Source of the DNA: Hippasteria phrygiana
Taxonomy: Eukaryota > Echinodermata > Asteroidea > Valvatida > Goniasteridae
Length of the DNA stretch: 64,000 bases
Assembly (NCBI GenBank): GCA_037893225.1
Contig: JAZGUH010000184.1
Location: forward strand, 558,001 to 622,000
Reading direction: 5' to 3'
Shown: piece after piece, positions 19,430 to 31,000 of the stretch
Layout: each line of letters begins with the position of its first letter
How positions within the stretch are numbered: the first letter of the stretch is position 1
The notes under the pieces: generated by a model
Database searches by the model: none
What the model was told of the DNA's origin: nothing
Seen by the model: the letters and a program-made list of their open reading frames with translations, nothing else
Program-made: the position numbers and the translations under genes

Positions 19430-20285
19430 CCAACAGTTCTTGGAAGAAATCATCCAGATACCTATACCTGTAGATTGTCGCGCTAATCTTTGTGGCCACC
19501 CGGCCATTAATAAGAAACACTTAAACTGCAATAAATGCTGGAATATCTTGTGATATCATTCAAGAATAAACTGAAATCCGATACATAGAGTACTCAGATG
19601 AGAGATGAGGTCGCCAAATTGATCCCAAATGCATATCTTCTTGATTCTGCGGGCTTCATGGTCATACTCAACAACCATGTTTTGGCAAATACGGAGCAAG
19701 TTTCGCCCATAGACAAAGCTCTAGCCAAGCTTGTTAATGAAATGCCCTCAAGAGGCAGACATAATTATCTACATATACTCAAGATACTGGGCCTCAAAGA
19801 AATGAGGACCCACTCCTACGATTCCAGCTAACACCTCTAACAGAATGAGAAAGAAGATCTTAAATCCAGTCCACTAGGAATTGTATCAAAATGACTGTCG
19901 AAGGTTGGTGAAACACTTGCTTGACGACCAACCTATCAACCCTGGTGGACTTGATCTGAAGTCCGCCTTCGAACGCTTCAAAGCCATCTTCGGCAAGGAG
20001 GCTCAATCCGATGAAAACCCCTAGTGTGTGAAGCTCACGACATGGTTGCATTTCTTGGCCCAATCACTTCTTTTGAAGTTGAGGCGGCTATGAAAAACAT
20101 GAAGATGGGAGCGGCTGGCCCTGATAGAATACGATACAAAAGATCTTCAGAAAGCAAGCTTTCAACAGCTAGCTTCTCTGTTCAATATATGGTTTATAGA
20201 AGGTAGGGTACCTGATGAACTAAAGGTGAACAATACAATTCTGCTCCCAAAGGGCCCGGTCATATCTATTGACCCAAATAAATGA
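19430..20285 (+). pseudogene. R2-type non-LTR retrotransposon fragment, segment A
   Basis: Frames recognisable here: EVAKLIPNAYLLDSAGF (from 19598), INPGGLDLKSAFERFKAIFG, LGPITSFEVEAAMKNMKM then GAAGPDRIR, and GRVPDELKVNNTILLPKGP. This is the N-terminal half of a reverse transcriptase in the style of R2/NeSL-group elements (A-x-G-P-D-x-I-x, then the LLPKG block). The copy stops at DPNK (20280) where segment B continues. It contains several frame changes and is inactive. Confidence 0.65.
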
Positions 20286-20417
20286 ACATGATGGGGTCCA
20301 CAAAAAATTGTTCTTTGTAGTTGTTCCTTAGTGATTTACAGTGCATTATATAATGGGAATGTTCAGTACAGCCGAACATTCATTCTAGAAGTGTTTATTA
20401 TAATGTTGTTTACTATA

Positions 20418-20658
20418 TGTGACCCACTCTGCAAAAATGAGTCGGATGTTGCGCATTACACTTTCACGTACGGGGTGGTTTAATGTCGCAGACTTTAATA
20501 TAAATATAAGAAATCGCACACTGAATTAAAAAAGAAAACACAATGCATTACACTACAGAGTTAAGCCAAATATCAAATGAAAGCTTATTTCATGCTCTTT
20601 CAGACCAACTGTGAAGCTTAAAAATGTATTTTAACACATCAGACTCACATATTTGTAT
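20418..20658. mobile_element. Partial element with TGTGACCCACTCTGCAAAAA end, A only
   Basis: The left end matches the 433-bp element at 21657 (TGTGACCC-CTC-GCAAAAA). The right end was not found. The whole stretch about 20330-20658 is missing from segment B near 39535. Confidence 0.45.
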
Positions 20659-20789
20659 ACATGTACATGTATCAAGGATCTTTTTAATACGTTGTTTGGA
20701 CACATGGCATGCCACAAAAAGGTTTTTGACACAAAAAGGTAATCTCTATTTTTAGCATGTCAAACTTGAGACTTTTCATTATTGCTTTC

Positions 20790-23700
20790 AGAATACAGCA
20801 AAGGTTATTTCGAAATCTGCTTCTAAAGCCAAGAAGCAGAAAACGGAAGCCTCCAAGGCTAAATCTGCACAAATAGCTGCCCACGAGATGATGGTGGATA
20901 GACTGTTGAAGGAGCAGTTCCAAGCAGATAAGCCCCTTAACAAGTGCCACACCAGTTCCAGAGCCATCAACTAATGATAGTGCTACAGCCACACCAGTTT
21001 CCGGTGTATATGGTTTCCACATGAGATCTCTGTTTGACATAGATGGCGATGTGGAAATGCAAAATGTGTGGAATTCATCTAATGATGAACATCTAGCAAA
21101 CCACTCCATTCAAGAGGCCTGGAGGAGCAGATCCGCCTCAATGACGACCTCAGAAGCCAGCTGAAAGAAGAGGAGGAAAGCATCTCCAACAAGAACCGCT
21201 GAAAAAGTGCAGATGTGCTCAAGTTGATAGTAGTCAAGCATCCATTACTGGCTGGACCGATAGTCCATCTTCCCAATAAAATAGAGTTCACCTTTTTCTT
21301 CTCATTCGCATTATGGTCCTTGAATTATACTAAAGTAATTGCGGCTGGGATTAAAAGGGGAATAAAGGGCGTTTTTCAGAGGCCAACTTTAATAAGGAAA
21401 CCCTGTTCTTTTTTAAGGAAAATACGGAAAACTCGAGCTGAAATACAGAAAGACTACAGAGAGAGGAAGAAAGGAAATGTCACATTTTTGGACAAAGAAC
21501 GATGGCGGCAAGCTCAATATCGTATGCCTGCTTCTGAGCTGAGCAAGATAGAAAGTTGAAAAAGAGACGACAATAGAACAAAATCTACGGACAAAAGTAC
21601 AGAGAAAAGAAGAGAGAGAAACAACCCAGACGTAACATCACCCACCACAGACAATTTGTGACCCGCTCGGCAAAAAGGGCACTTATGTTGCAAAATTTAA
21701 AAATAGTGTTTAATATATAGCTGGAAAGGCCATTTTATATGCTTTCATATGGTATATGTCTGAGGTCTGTAGCATTTTGCAATCACAAGATATTTGGAAA
21801 TTTCCATGTTTGTTTTCAGGAATTTCTTGAAATGACTTAAGGAGAAACAAGCCATTTAAAAAATCAAAGCAATAGAAGGAAGCACTCGACAAAAACACAT
21901 TATTTTTCCAACTTTATTCACTGAAATCAAAGATTTTGGTTATGAATAATATAGGTATTAAAGATGCAAAAAATTCCCTCCCTTTAAAATCACTTGTTTG
22001 AAGAATTTTGTACCCTCTTCACATTGAATGGCCCATAACTCGTAAAAGCATACAGTGACTTATGTGCCCTTTTTGCAGAGTGGGTCACATTTGGTCTGTG
22101 GACTTCAGTCGGCAGACGTTTCTAGCTCAGCGGACACTTAGCCAAGTACATCGCACTTAACTAGAACTTCAACCCCGCTGCTTGTGCGATTTAATTTTCC
22201 AAAAAGGAACTCATCGAGCAAAAAACGATCAAAAGCCCTGAGAAAAGCCAACCAGAAAGTGGCAAAATTGACTCACGAGAATAGCAGGCTGCAGAAACGC
22301 ATGAAAACAGTCCAGAAACGATATGAGAGACTCGCTCGAAAGACAAGACAGGTCCCGTCCGCTACTGTTCCGGAAATGACACCCAAAAGCAAGACTGCTG
22401 CTGAGATAACAGAAGCTGGTCTGATGATCGCCTTGTTTTGCCGATGTCAATTCGAAAGAAGTTAGAATTTGCAAATGTTCTCGCTTCTCAAATTCAGCAC
22501 ACTCATAAAGAAGCCGATGTTCAGACAAACGCAGGCAATTCAGAAGAACGGTTGCTGGAAGAGTTGTGATGAAGAAGTATAAATTCATCAGTCTACTTCA
22601 CAGAAATACTGGCATAAGACGATGCTCTCTATCCAAGAACAGCGGGACACGGACGCGTGAGGCAGCGATAAGGAAATCGCAAATCGACAAAGTCGTCTCC
22701 TTCTTTGAGAGGGACGATGTCAGCCGCTGTATGCCTGGCAAGCGAGATGCCACAAAGGACGGAAACCAGAAGACAGACATGCATCTTGAATGACTACCTT
22801 AGTAATCTGCATGCAAAATTTTGTGTTGACAACACAGATATTCAGCTCTCCTTCTCCCAGTTCTGCAAGATGAGACCAGTGTACGTTAAACTCACGTCAC
22901 TGCTTTCCAGAAATACATGCTTATGCACAACCCACCAAAATATGGCATTAGATTTCAGCTGTTTGCGATCCCTGGAAATCAACATTTCCGCAAACCCTAA
23001 AACAGTCAGTAAAACTGTTACCGAAGACCAAATGGCAGAACTGCTTTCGAAGGTTGATGACAGTGAAGTAGCGTATGAAGCCTGGCAGAAGGTTGAGGTC
23101 AACGAGATGAAAAAAACGCAGATTGTAAAGGTAAAGGTGCAGTAAAGTCGAGATGAGTTCATTCAGATAATGAAATGCGACTACAGATGGACTTTTCGGA
23201 AAATTTTGCCTGCCAGAATGCTGAGGAGATCCGGAGTGCTTATTGGAACAGCACAAGCGTAACCTTGCACCCGGTAGTGGTTTACTACAATGATGCCGAT
23301 GGTCAGATGCAGCACAAGAGCTTTGTATTTGTGTCTGACCTTCGGGACCATGCAAAGGCTGCTTTTTTTTTCACTATTGTCAACAAATTAGTCCCTCTCA
23401 TCAAGGCTCGGGTCCCTAACTTGGAAAGCATCCATTACTGGCTGGACCGATAGTCCATCTTCCCAATATCGTAATCGCTTCATCTTCAGAACAACTTGTC
23501 GACACAGCGATCTCTTTGGCGTAAAGGCTTGTTGGAACTATTTTGAAAGTGGTCATGGCAAAAGTGCGTGCAGATGCAGTAAAGCAGGGAAAGGTTAGAC
23601 TTGTTATTGTGTCCAATGTTTGGAAGGATCGGAGAGGTGTCAAGGATGGGTAAGAAAACTGTTAAACTGAAAACGACCGAACCTGTGCAAGTCACTGCTG

Positions 23701-24039
23701 ATGCCGACACCAGATAAACCAAGTCAGCAGGAAGGCCCATCAGTGGACGACCGCGGGATCGTGCCAGCCATCGGCGACCATGTTGCTGCAATTGGCAAGG
23801 TGTTGGAAGTTGATGAAGAAGATCACGATACAAAGATCACTTTCATGGTCACAGTCAAATCTAAACAGGGTTGCAGATACAAATGGCCCCACCCTCCAGA
23901 TGAAATATGGATCTCATTTGAGGTTGTTCTCACCAAGGTAGCAGCCCCTGCGCCAGCCGGAAATTCAGAGAGATTCTTTGAGATAAAGACAGAAACACTT
24001 GATGTCATAGAGGGTTTGGTGGCAGCAAGAAGTGAATAG
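20790..24039 (+). pseudogene. DDE transposase of an unnamed animal family, segment A copy
   Basis: The order of blocks is: a Lys/Ala-rich exon (SKSASKAKKQKTEASKAK), KTRAEIQKDYRERKKGN, a coiled coil (ALRKANQKVAKLTHENSRLQ at about 22236), VPEMTPKSKTAAEIT, FFERDDVSRCMPGKRDATKD, QLSFSQFCKMRPVYV, MDFSENFACQNAEEIRSAYW, a Y-W-x-D block then PSSQYRNRF, and C-terminal AIGDHVAAIGKVLEVDEE and YKWPHPPDEIW (23701-24039). The D-F-S, W-x-D-x-P-S-S-Q-Y-R-N and E-x-G-H-G-K blocks would be the catalytic D, D and E. Compared with segment B it has lost about 100 bp near 23185 (block RVRQQHKALADLNKQLPP) and gained the element at 21657. It has many frameshifts. Confidence 0.7.
21657..22089. mobile_element. 433-bp inverted-repeat element, inserted in segment A only
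   Basis: The ends TGTGACCCGCTCGGCAAAAA and the inverse TTTTTGCAGAGTGGGTCACA match at most positions. Segment B has the uninterrupted site at about 40530 (GACAATGTGGTCTG). The flanks suggest a short T-rich target duplication. No ORF of note. A related left end occurs at 20418. Confidence 0.8.
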
Positions 24040-24772
24040 ACATTATGTAAATCAATAATGCATGTCCAACGGCCTAGGTCTACAAACAAGTCTTATATGT
24101 ATTTGCAGAGTATGGGACGTGTAGTCTTCAATAACTTTCACCAGATACGTTACATTAATAATTACAGTTGTAGCTGACTTTTAGCGTAAATTTCGTACTA
24201 AATAGCATTTTATTCCATCACAGCCGAAAACTATAATAAAGAACTCTGTGAATCCGATCGTTTTATTGGCTTGTTTGCATTTGCTGATATTATACCTTGT
24301 TTGAAAACATTTAATTTACATTAGACGTTGTAAATTAATGTTCACGGTACATTTCGTATTAGTTGAAGATTGATGGTGTTCATTGTCATACAATTTGTTG
24401 GTAGTAGCGTTTACAACATTGTGAAATATGTACATAGACTGTTTAAGTTGATTTGCCATCGGATACGTTACCAAACAGAGTTTGATATTTTGGATCTCCC
24501 CATCTCAATCTCAATTGAAATACCTGTATAATTACCTGCTCATCAAAATGATCTTGAGTAATTGCTTAGTTTTAGGGTACAGTAACGCAAAATTGCAGCA
24601 TTCCGAGTGATAAATGTAGCGGCAGAAGACATGTTAATATTATTCTAGACATATTTTTCTTTGTTTTTTTCACGATCATTATGAAATGCTGTTTTTGTTG
24701 TCAAACAGAATCAACGAAACCTCTTGATTCAGTCTGTCTGTCACAATGTGTACCAATGAAATTCATATCTAC
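24040..24772. other. 3' flank of the segment A transposon
   Basis: AT-rich, non-coding, nearly identical to 42608-43320. Probably the 3' non-coding part of the transposon or of the duplicated segment. Confidence 0.5.
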
Positions 24773-24776
24773 TTAA

Positions 24777-25137
24777 CCCTAACCTTCCCAAATCCTCCAA
24801 AATCCTCTTTGCAAAATGGAGGAATTTGGAGGATTGAGGTTACTTGGAAGTTGATGCATCGGAGGATTTTGCAGGATTGAGGTTACTAGGGGTTTTTGCC
24901 CCTGCAGGAATATGGAGGATTCAGGTTATCAGGCTCAATGTGATACATGAGGATTTTGGAGGATTGAGGTTACTAGGGGTATGCAAAAAACCCCTAGAGG
25001 ATTTTGGAGGATTCGTGCTATGGTCCCCATAAGAGGATTTTGGAGGATTCAGGTTATATGGAGTTTTAACACTTTGAAATCAGAGGATGTTGGAGGATTC
25101 AGGTTACATGGGGGGAAAATGATGTAGGGAGTTAGGG
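24777..25137. mobile_element. 361-bp piggyBac-like miniature element with internal minisatellite
   Basis: The ends CCCTAACCTTCCC and GGGAGTTAGGG are flanked by TTAA on both sides (24773-24776 and 25138-25141). Segment B shows the empty TTAA (ACTTAAATATCC, about 43328). The interior is a degenerate tandem repeat of GAGGATTTTGGAGGATT plus CAGGTTAC, about eight units. The ORF at 24844 is a by-product of the repeat. Confidence 0.87.
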
Positions 25138-25607
25138 TTAAATATCCCCAGAATCTTATTTAAAGACATGAATTTCTTGAAGTGGACTTGCGGTAACGTA
25201 TCTGTTAGATCGTTACACAGCGTTTTAGAAGACTTAACTTCAATTAGTTATTTTCCAAAATATTGTTTAGTTAAAAATAACCTCTGTATTATTCCATGTA
25301 TTCATAAAATGCACATTATAACATAGAGTGACGAAATAGGGATCATTTCTCCTGTGTGAAACAATGCAAACTTGACTTTCATTGATTTGTTTTTTTAATT
25401 GTTGAGATTTGACTTTGTTCGTATACAGGGTGTACACATTTTTAGTTTTTGACGATACCTTTGTTGTATGAGGAGTGTGGCATTTTCAATAACATCATTA
25501 TATATGATTGATTACAGCAGCTATACAGCTTTGTGTAAGTGCTGCTAACTCCTTTTTTGTGAAAATTTACCAAATACCTAACAACTACAATATTTACTTT
25601 CTTCCAG

Positions 25608-25827
25608 ATGTCCTCAATCAACATCAAAGTGCTGTCGTGGCCATCCCAACGAGGCCAATCAAAAATAGCCCATGGTATCTCTGCCAAGAAGATTGTGGAA
25701 GTCATCCTCCTGGAAGACGTGCCACGACTAGAAGCTAAACTGGTGCCAGGATACTTCATAAAAATCTTACAATGTCAGAAGTGAGGAACCACAGAAGAGC
25801 ATACTCGGACTCCGTGAGAAGTCTAAT
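25608..25827 (+). pseudogene. OB-like exon, segment A end copy
   Basis: An ATG directly after CTTCCAG starts MSSINIKVLSWPSQRGQSK, then AHGISAKKIVEVILLEDVPR and LVPGYFIKILQ. A 2-bp deletion relative to B (CAATGTC against CAATATGAC) brings a TGA after QCQK. The native donor AAT|GTAAG is still present at 25828. The exon looks like the first coding exon of a gene whose next exon lies near 26200. Confidence 0.5.
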
Positions 25828-26198
25828 GTAAGATCATTTACTTTTATAATAACACTATCATATCCATATAGCACTTACTGTACAATAACTTAGCAACCAC
25901 CTTATTTTACTCCACAAAACAAAAATTATATTCCATCCACAATCAAACACACCCCATCCAAAAGTAATACCCCCATTTTTTCCCAGACTATTTTTGATGA
26001 ATAAAGTCCGGTAACTGACAATGTCATGCGACAAAAAAGGGCAGAATTCTGCCATTTCCGAAACTATCCGAAGTTTTCCAAATTTGTTCATCTATTTACA
26101 TGAAATACTGCTGTAAAATTTAAATATATAATATATATTTATAATGTTTCATGTATATAATGTTTACATAAATGTACTTTCTTTTACATGTTTCAGAG

Positions 26199-26399
26199 AA
26201 CAGCAGTCGGGCTTGTAAAAGAAAGAGTGTGAAGACCTGCACTAGGAAACAGTTGAAATTGACTGCCGGGTTACAACAAGGAGACGCAATCCACACATAT
26301 ACAGAGGGACAAGGGATCATAAACATCATTGATCCCTTCAACAGGGTCATTCATCTGCAAGACGGAAGTTCCATCAATTTTTGTGATGTCACCTTGCCA
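26199..26399 (+). CDS. Candidate exon following the OB-like exon
   Basis: After TGTTTCAGAG the frame NSSRACKRKSVKTCTRKQLK, then LTAGLQQGDAIHTYTEGQG and IINIIDPFNRVIHLQDGSS, runs to LPG|GTAATA. It is phase-compatible with the OB-like exon if the AG two bases further in is used. Its 3' phase does not open the frame of the DUF4806 gene at 26562, so it may belong to a different transcript. Its first about 57 bp are also in segment B (to 44432). Confidence 0.4.
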
Positions 26400-26562
26400 G
26401 GTAATAACACAGTTATATATCTACCTTTTCTAACTTGTGTACATTCTCCATGATAAGGCTATTTATGTCAGCAAGTTCATTCTTTATACACAGTATACAT
26501 GTACATGTACTTTGATATTCTTATTGATCACTCCCCCAAACGAATATTTTTTTATTTCTAGG

Positions 26563-29113
26563 ATGTATGCTAGAGCCATCTGGACAGAAGGAAAGACAGA
26601 GGAGGAAGGCACCATTTCTTCAAACTGGATAAAGGAGCAGACAATATTTTGGCCCCCAGTTTCAAATGCACGCAAAGCATTTGAATCACGTCAAGAACCC
26701 CGTGACAACTGGTGCCAATTTCCTCTTGTTAAAGTGAAGCTTTCGGCAGGTACGTGTACACTCTATACATATTTCACTATTACTATTACAATATTATGAG
26801 TGATCTAGTTTGGTTTCCTTACATACCTAATGCAAATGGGCCATTCCATAAATATGGAGGCAAACAGTAAAATTCAATTTATACTTTCGTCAAGAACTGT
26901 GTAAACTTATGTGTCCCCTAAAATCATTTACATCTGAAACCTATTCAATTGAGTGAATCATCCACACAAAATGTAAATTTATTTACTAAAGTCAACAAGG
27001 CACTTCAATCGGTGGAAGCCAGGAGAGTATCCTTAAGGAACCTTTAAAAAACAGAGATGAGTCCATGGCCCTAGTGGAGGAGAAACTGTTAGATGTGCAG
27101 CATCGCTCAAGTTTGGTAAGAATCTGTACCCAGTCAAAAAAACCTTTATATAATACTGCTAACAATAATTAATGACAATTTTTTACATCATACAGGTTGT
27201 ATCAAAAAAAAGGTTATCAAAATACAATGGGCTAATATGTAAAAGTTATTAACTTGAAAAAAAATAAGGGGCTCCATCTTAAAGGGTAGTTCATTCGTTT
27301 TTCCTTGATACCTTATTTGCATCTTTTCAATCACGGATGACTGAGCACCATTGATTTCAAAACAAAGGCCCACAAAGGCCGGATTAACCAAAGACATGCG
27401 CAAATGTCAATGTTCTGCATGAGATTGGTGGTATAAAGAGGGCAGTACATGTAGTTGCTTTTGCCATTGTCAGTAAAGGTATTATCACTTATAATTTTGA
27501 ATGCTATTTTTTTTAAGGTTGCCTACTGCAGACGAATTGGAGGAAGTGATATGAGGGACATGGTGAGGAATGTACTGAACAGGTATGTATGTCTATTTTT
27601 ACTGGTAACAAGTATAGTTGTTATATCCCCGTCTTGGATACTGTATTTTGATTGGCCTAGAACGACATAAACGACATAAACGCATAGCACCCTCGGCTTC
27701 ACCTCGGGTGCTATGCGTCCCCGCCTCGGGTGTTAAAAACGTTACATCCCACATCACAGTAGTCAACAATTGTTAAATGTCTATTTTAATAACTTGCTGG
27801 ACAGAGATTTGGATGTCTATTTTGTTTACGCATATTTTGGTAACTTGCTGAACAGGTAGAGATGGCTCCTTTATTATGACATGTATTGACTTTTTTATCA
27901 AACATTTTTATTAACAGGATGATGACTCCTACTCTCCAAATGGAGTTCAACATGAAGGGTCTGAACAAAAAGAAGCTGGCGTTTGGCAGAACTGCCTTAT
28001 GTGCAGTAATTGAAGGTACACAACTGTATATGAAAAGTAAAGAATATATCGTGTTATTAATTATCCCCCGAGCACAACTCATAATAATGTAGTGCTCCTG
28101 TGTCCCATATGTAGAAGGCTAAGTGGTATAGGGAGACACTATATTTTCTGTGTTCTACGAGCGCGAGCGGGAAAACCAATTTAACTTTAAGCAAACTTGA
28201 CGCGATGTAATTAAAGATAAAACATGCACGGCGCTGTGCGCGAAACCAAAACCGAAACCTTGCACACGCGCACGTTTCAATAACAGTCCTAAGATCTGGC
28301 AATTTTATTTGCTGATGAGTACTAAAATTATATTATTCTTACTCGAGTCAGTACGAAGACAATTTAATGAGGATTGATTTTTTAAAAACATTTTTAATGA
28401 AACGAGTTAACATTTTTCGTCGTATCCACATTTTCAACAGTATCAAAGTAAATAGCAGATGTTAGCCATGGATCAACCAATTAGCATCGAGAATTCAAGT
28501 TTGCTTGAAAATAAAAGATGTTTAATTGACACTAAAAAAATATGGAAGCTGATAACAACTTATTACTGAATACCATCTCATACATTGTCACATATTCAGT
28601 AAAACAATTAGAAAAACGATGAAATTACAAGAAAAGTAAGCTTGGTGAAATAGGAATCTGAAGGAAGTTTTCTGGTTGAATGTTCCACTCTTATACACTT
28701 GACAAAATGCAAATAACCCTAACCAATCTGATTGGATACCAAGTGAACTGAACAACCAATCAGATGTCATATCATATAACCGATCTGTTATCTAACATCT
28801 GATTGGATGCTGTTGGAACGCCTTGTGCACTAAAACTGTGAGAAAACTTCTGCTATCATTGAATGGCTGTTTTTAAGCCGTCAATGTAAACAATATTGGT
28901 TACTTGCCATTTAAAATAATCAAGCACGTTCACTACAAATGCTTGAATGAATTTCTCAATAGTTGATGTCATTAGTTACTTATGTCCGTTTGTATACGTT
29001 GTCTATTTGCAGAAAGCATTGTTGCATCACACAGCACTACCACATCAGCAGTCAAAGAGAGGATTGCTAAATACCTCAAATATGCCTATCAGCGGAAGAA
29101 AAAAACGCTATAA
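26563..29113 (+). CDS. DUF4806-type gene, five exons, intact
   Basis: Exons 26562-26749, 27000-27115, 27518-27582, 27918-28015 and 29013-29113 join with matching phases (1, 0, 2, 1) and no stop until TAA at 29111, giving about 188 aa. The ATG at 26563 gives MYARAIWTEGKTEEEGTISS and later TIFWPPVSNARKAFE, the usual start of this family (MYAxV.W... then a WPP block). The DUF4806 part follows: CRRIGGSDMRDMVRNVLNR, MTPTLQMEFNMKGLNKKKLA, and a C-terminal VKERIAKYLKYAYQRKKK. The protein is shorter than most relatives, with a small linker exon. The molecular role of DUF4806 proteins is not known. They are repeated in animal genomes and may be transposon-associated. This is the cleanest gene in the window. 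Confidence 0.72.
27681..27717. repeat. 12-bp-stem hairpin in intron 3 of the DUF4806 gene
   Basis: CGCATAGCACCC and GGGTGCTATGCG are exact inverses separated by 13 nt. Just upstream is a short tandem AACGACATA. Probably a fold-back remnant. Confidence 0.6.
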
Positions 29114-29680
29114 TTGACTAAAATTTACGGTCAATAGTAGTGCAGCAAGGTGTCAGCCTTCCACCATACAGGGTGAGTAAAACAACTGCAATAATGCAAA
29201 GAAGCCATCTTTCTTTTCCAAAACAGAGTTAAAGTTTTGAACTTTTTAAACTTTGTAAGAAAGACATTCGTTAGTACCTTTGTTTTTAAAAATGAAGTTA
29301 ACGTATTTACTGTTTGTGAACCTTTTTTTTTTACTGCGGTACCCGATTTACTTGTTTGTTTTGGGGGCCGGGCTTTCTCTTCCCGACAATGAGCCAATCA
29401 CGATGCAACCTGATGCTTTTTCTACTTTTTTTATATAATTTAGACAGTCATGCATGTTTTCAAATATTGTAAAATTAATTTTGAATTCATCATCCATACT
29501 TATGGCCGTTTTATGGTTCAGTTCTTCGTAAATACAAAGTATTATAGAAAACAAAATCACCCACACGTGAAAGTGCTATAGCCGACGGCTCGGAGGTCCC
29601 CGGAAGTTCAATCATGACCTTTATGTGCGAGACTTACACGGTCTGTACATATCTCCCATCTAGACCTCATGGAAAGAACT
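29114..29680. other. No gene seen
   Basis: Downstream flank of the DUF4806 gene. The overlapping minus-strand ORFs (29131-29566) have no recognised domain. Confidence 0.4.
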
Positions 29681-29922
29681 GGGGCCAATTTCACGGCACT
29701 GCTCAGCACAAAAACTTGCTTAGAACCAAAAAGTCTTGCTTAGTTAAAACAGGTTACCAGCAAAAAGGCCATGGGATTTTCATGCTAAGCAAACAACAGC
29801 TGAATACCAGCCACAAACAATACACTTCACATCAACATTTGGTTGGTAATTCTCTATTAACAAAGGAAGACGTTTCATGCTAAGCAAATTTTTGTGCTAA
29901 GAAGCTCTGTGAAATTGGCCCC
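29681..29922. mobile_element. Miniature element with GGGGCCAATTTC ends, copy 1
   Basis: The ends GGGGCCAATTTC and GAAATTGGCCCC are exact inverses. The interior has repeated CTTAG / TGCTAAGCAAA motifs. A diverged second copy is at 62406-62649, identical in layout. No coding capacity. Confidence 0.85.
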
Positions 29923-30021
29923 TGCTCTGGAGGACACATTTTGTGCTTAAATTATGCAATTTTTAGGTGCTCGTGGACAAACATGTAAATTGGGTATCGC
30001 ATGTTCATTTACATATCCCCA

Positions 30022-30110
30022 CAAGAAGAAATCACAGGAAGACAGGTCGGGGCTCCTAGCGGGCCATGCCAGCTAGGAGCCCCGAACTGTTTTCCTGTGA
30101 TTTCTTCTTG
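30022..30110. repeat. 89-nt fold-back (19- and 14-bp perfect stem parts)
   Basis: CAAGAAGAAATCACAGGAA pairs with TTCCTGTGATTTCTTCTTG, and TCGGGGCTCCTAGC pairs with GCTAGGAGCCCCGA, around an 11-nt loop. Too long and perfect to ignore, but more like a fold-back transposon than a microRNA precursor. Confidence 0.75.
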
Positions 30111-30280
30111 ACTGAAGGCTAGAGGGCAGTTTCCCAATGATTTCCGGCTAGAAAGGATATATTTCCACTTTTCTTAACAACGACAGCACACTTAAGTGCC
30201 ATTATTTCACACGATGATTGAGACTACATGTACTATTAACTTGGGAGATACGATTTGAAGCTTTGCATGGTGGGTGCGAT

Positions 30281-30544
30281 ATGAGAGAGACTAAGATTGC
30301 GGGTAACACCATGTGAAATAAATCTCTTCTCGGAAGAAGTGTGGTTCTGAAAAGAACCGGGGTGAGTGTGTAACTCGACGTTTCGGACAGTGTGCTCTGT
30401 CCGTCCTCGGGAGTGTGAGGACGAACAGAGCACACTGTCCGAAACGTCGAGTTACACACTCGCCCCGGTTCTTTTCAGAACCACACTTCTTCCTAGAAGA
30501 GATTTATTTCACATGGTGTTACCCGCAATCTCAGTCTCTCTCAT
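30281..30544. mobile_element. 264-bp fold-back element with arms of about 127 bp
   Basis: The arms begin ATGAGAGAGACTAAGATTGC and end with the inverse GCAATCTCAGTCTCTCTCAT. They meet around a short GGGAGTGT centre near 30412, with only a few mismatches. The ORFs on both strands here mirror each other because of the palindrome and are not genes. Confidence 0.85.
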
Positions 30545-30880
30545 ACTATTAATTTACAGTGTAGTAAGGTATTTCGTAATAATTTAGTGAAAAAAAAAAA
30601 AAGGATTACCTTTAATCTTTAGGTATGAATGGAGTAAGAACTTTTGAATGGGGAAGTTTGTTGAGGAATGTGCAACATTAAATAGTTGGGACCATTCATT
30701 TTACCCAGTTTCGTCTCATCTAGTTCCTATTAATGAGAGTGGACTGTAATACATGACGATATTTAAATGATTTGGTGAATTAGAAACACAAGTCATGGAA
30801 TTATTATTGTATGCATTCACTGAAATTATTTGAGTCTTAATTTTTTTAGTTATTAATTTTCCCGAAAATATTGACATCTT

Positions 30881-31000
30881 ATAAATGTCTTATTTTGGTC
30901 GTATATGCAAAACTAAAAGGCGTCTTTTTCTGGCGTCGTTTACCTGTTAGGAAAAAGACGTCTTTTGGTCTTGCATATACGACTAAAATAAGACATTTAT
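30881..31000. mobile_element. 120-bp palindrome with GACGTC-rich 3' neighbours
   Basis: ATAAATGTCTTATTTTGGTC and its inverse delimit near-perfect arms of about 47 bp. Directly after it (31000-31090) GACGTCGTTGAGTCGTCAG-type units repeat about three times. A related piece (GACCTTTATAAGACGTCAA) lies near 33659. Confidence 0.75.

Larger units (their letters stand above)
14862..26255. repeat. Segment A of a large complex duplication
   Basis: This segment shares long, nearly identical blocks in the same order with 34133-44432 (segment B). A alone has: the insertions 14999-15125 and 24777-25137, a 2.6-kb block at about 16350-18965, a block at about 20330-20658, and the element 21657-22089. A alone lacks: 1.4 kb of SAMD3-like exons (B 35240-36630), about 460 bp (B 37150-37605) and about 830 bp of reverse transcriptase (B 38660-39490). 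Both copies end in the OB-like exon and its 3' intron. Confidence 0.85.

Noticed and set aside
24844..25032. 62-aa ORF in the minisatellite
   Set aside because: Translation of the GAGGATTTTGGAGGATT repeat.
24777..25137. Interstitial telomere repeat
   Set aside because: Only single CCCTAAC/GTTAGGG units at the ends, explained by transposon termini beside TTAA.
30022..30110. microRNA precursor
   Set aside because: Stem is nearly perfect over its length with little bulging, next to other fold-back repeats. A transposon origin is more likely.
30202..30587. Paired ORFs on both strands with SVRP motifs
   Set aside because: Product of the fold-back palindrome. The two strands encode near-identical peptides.
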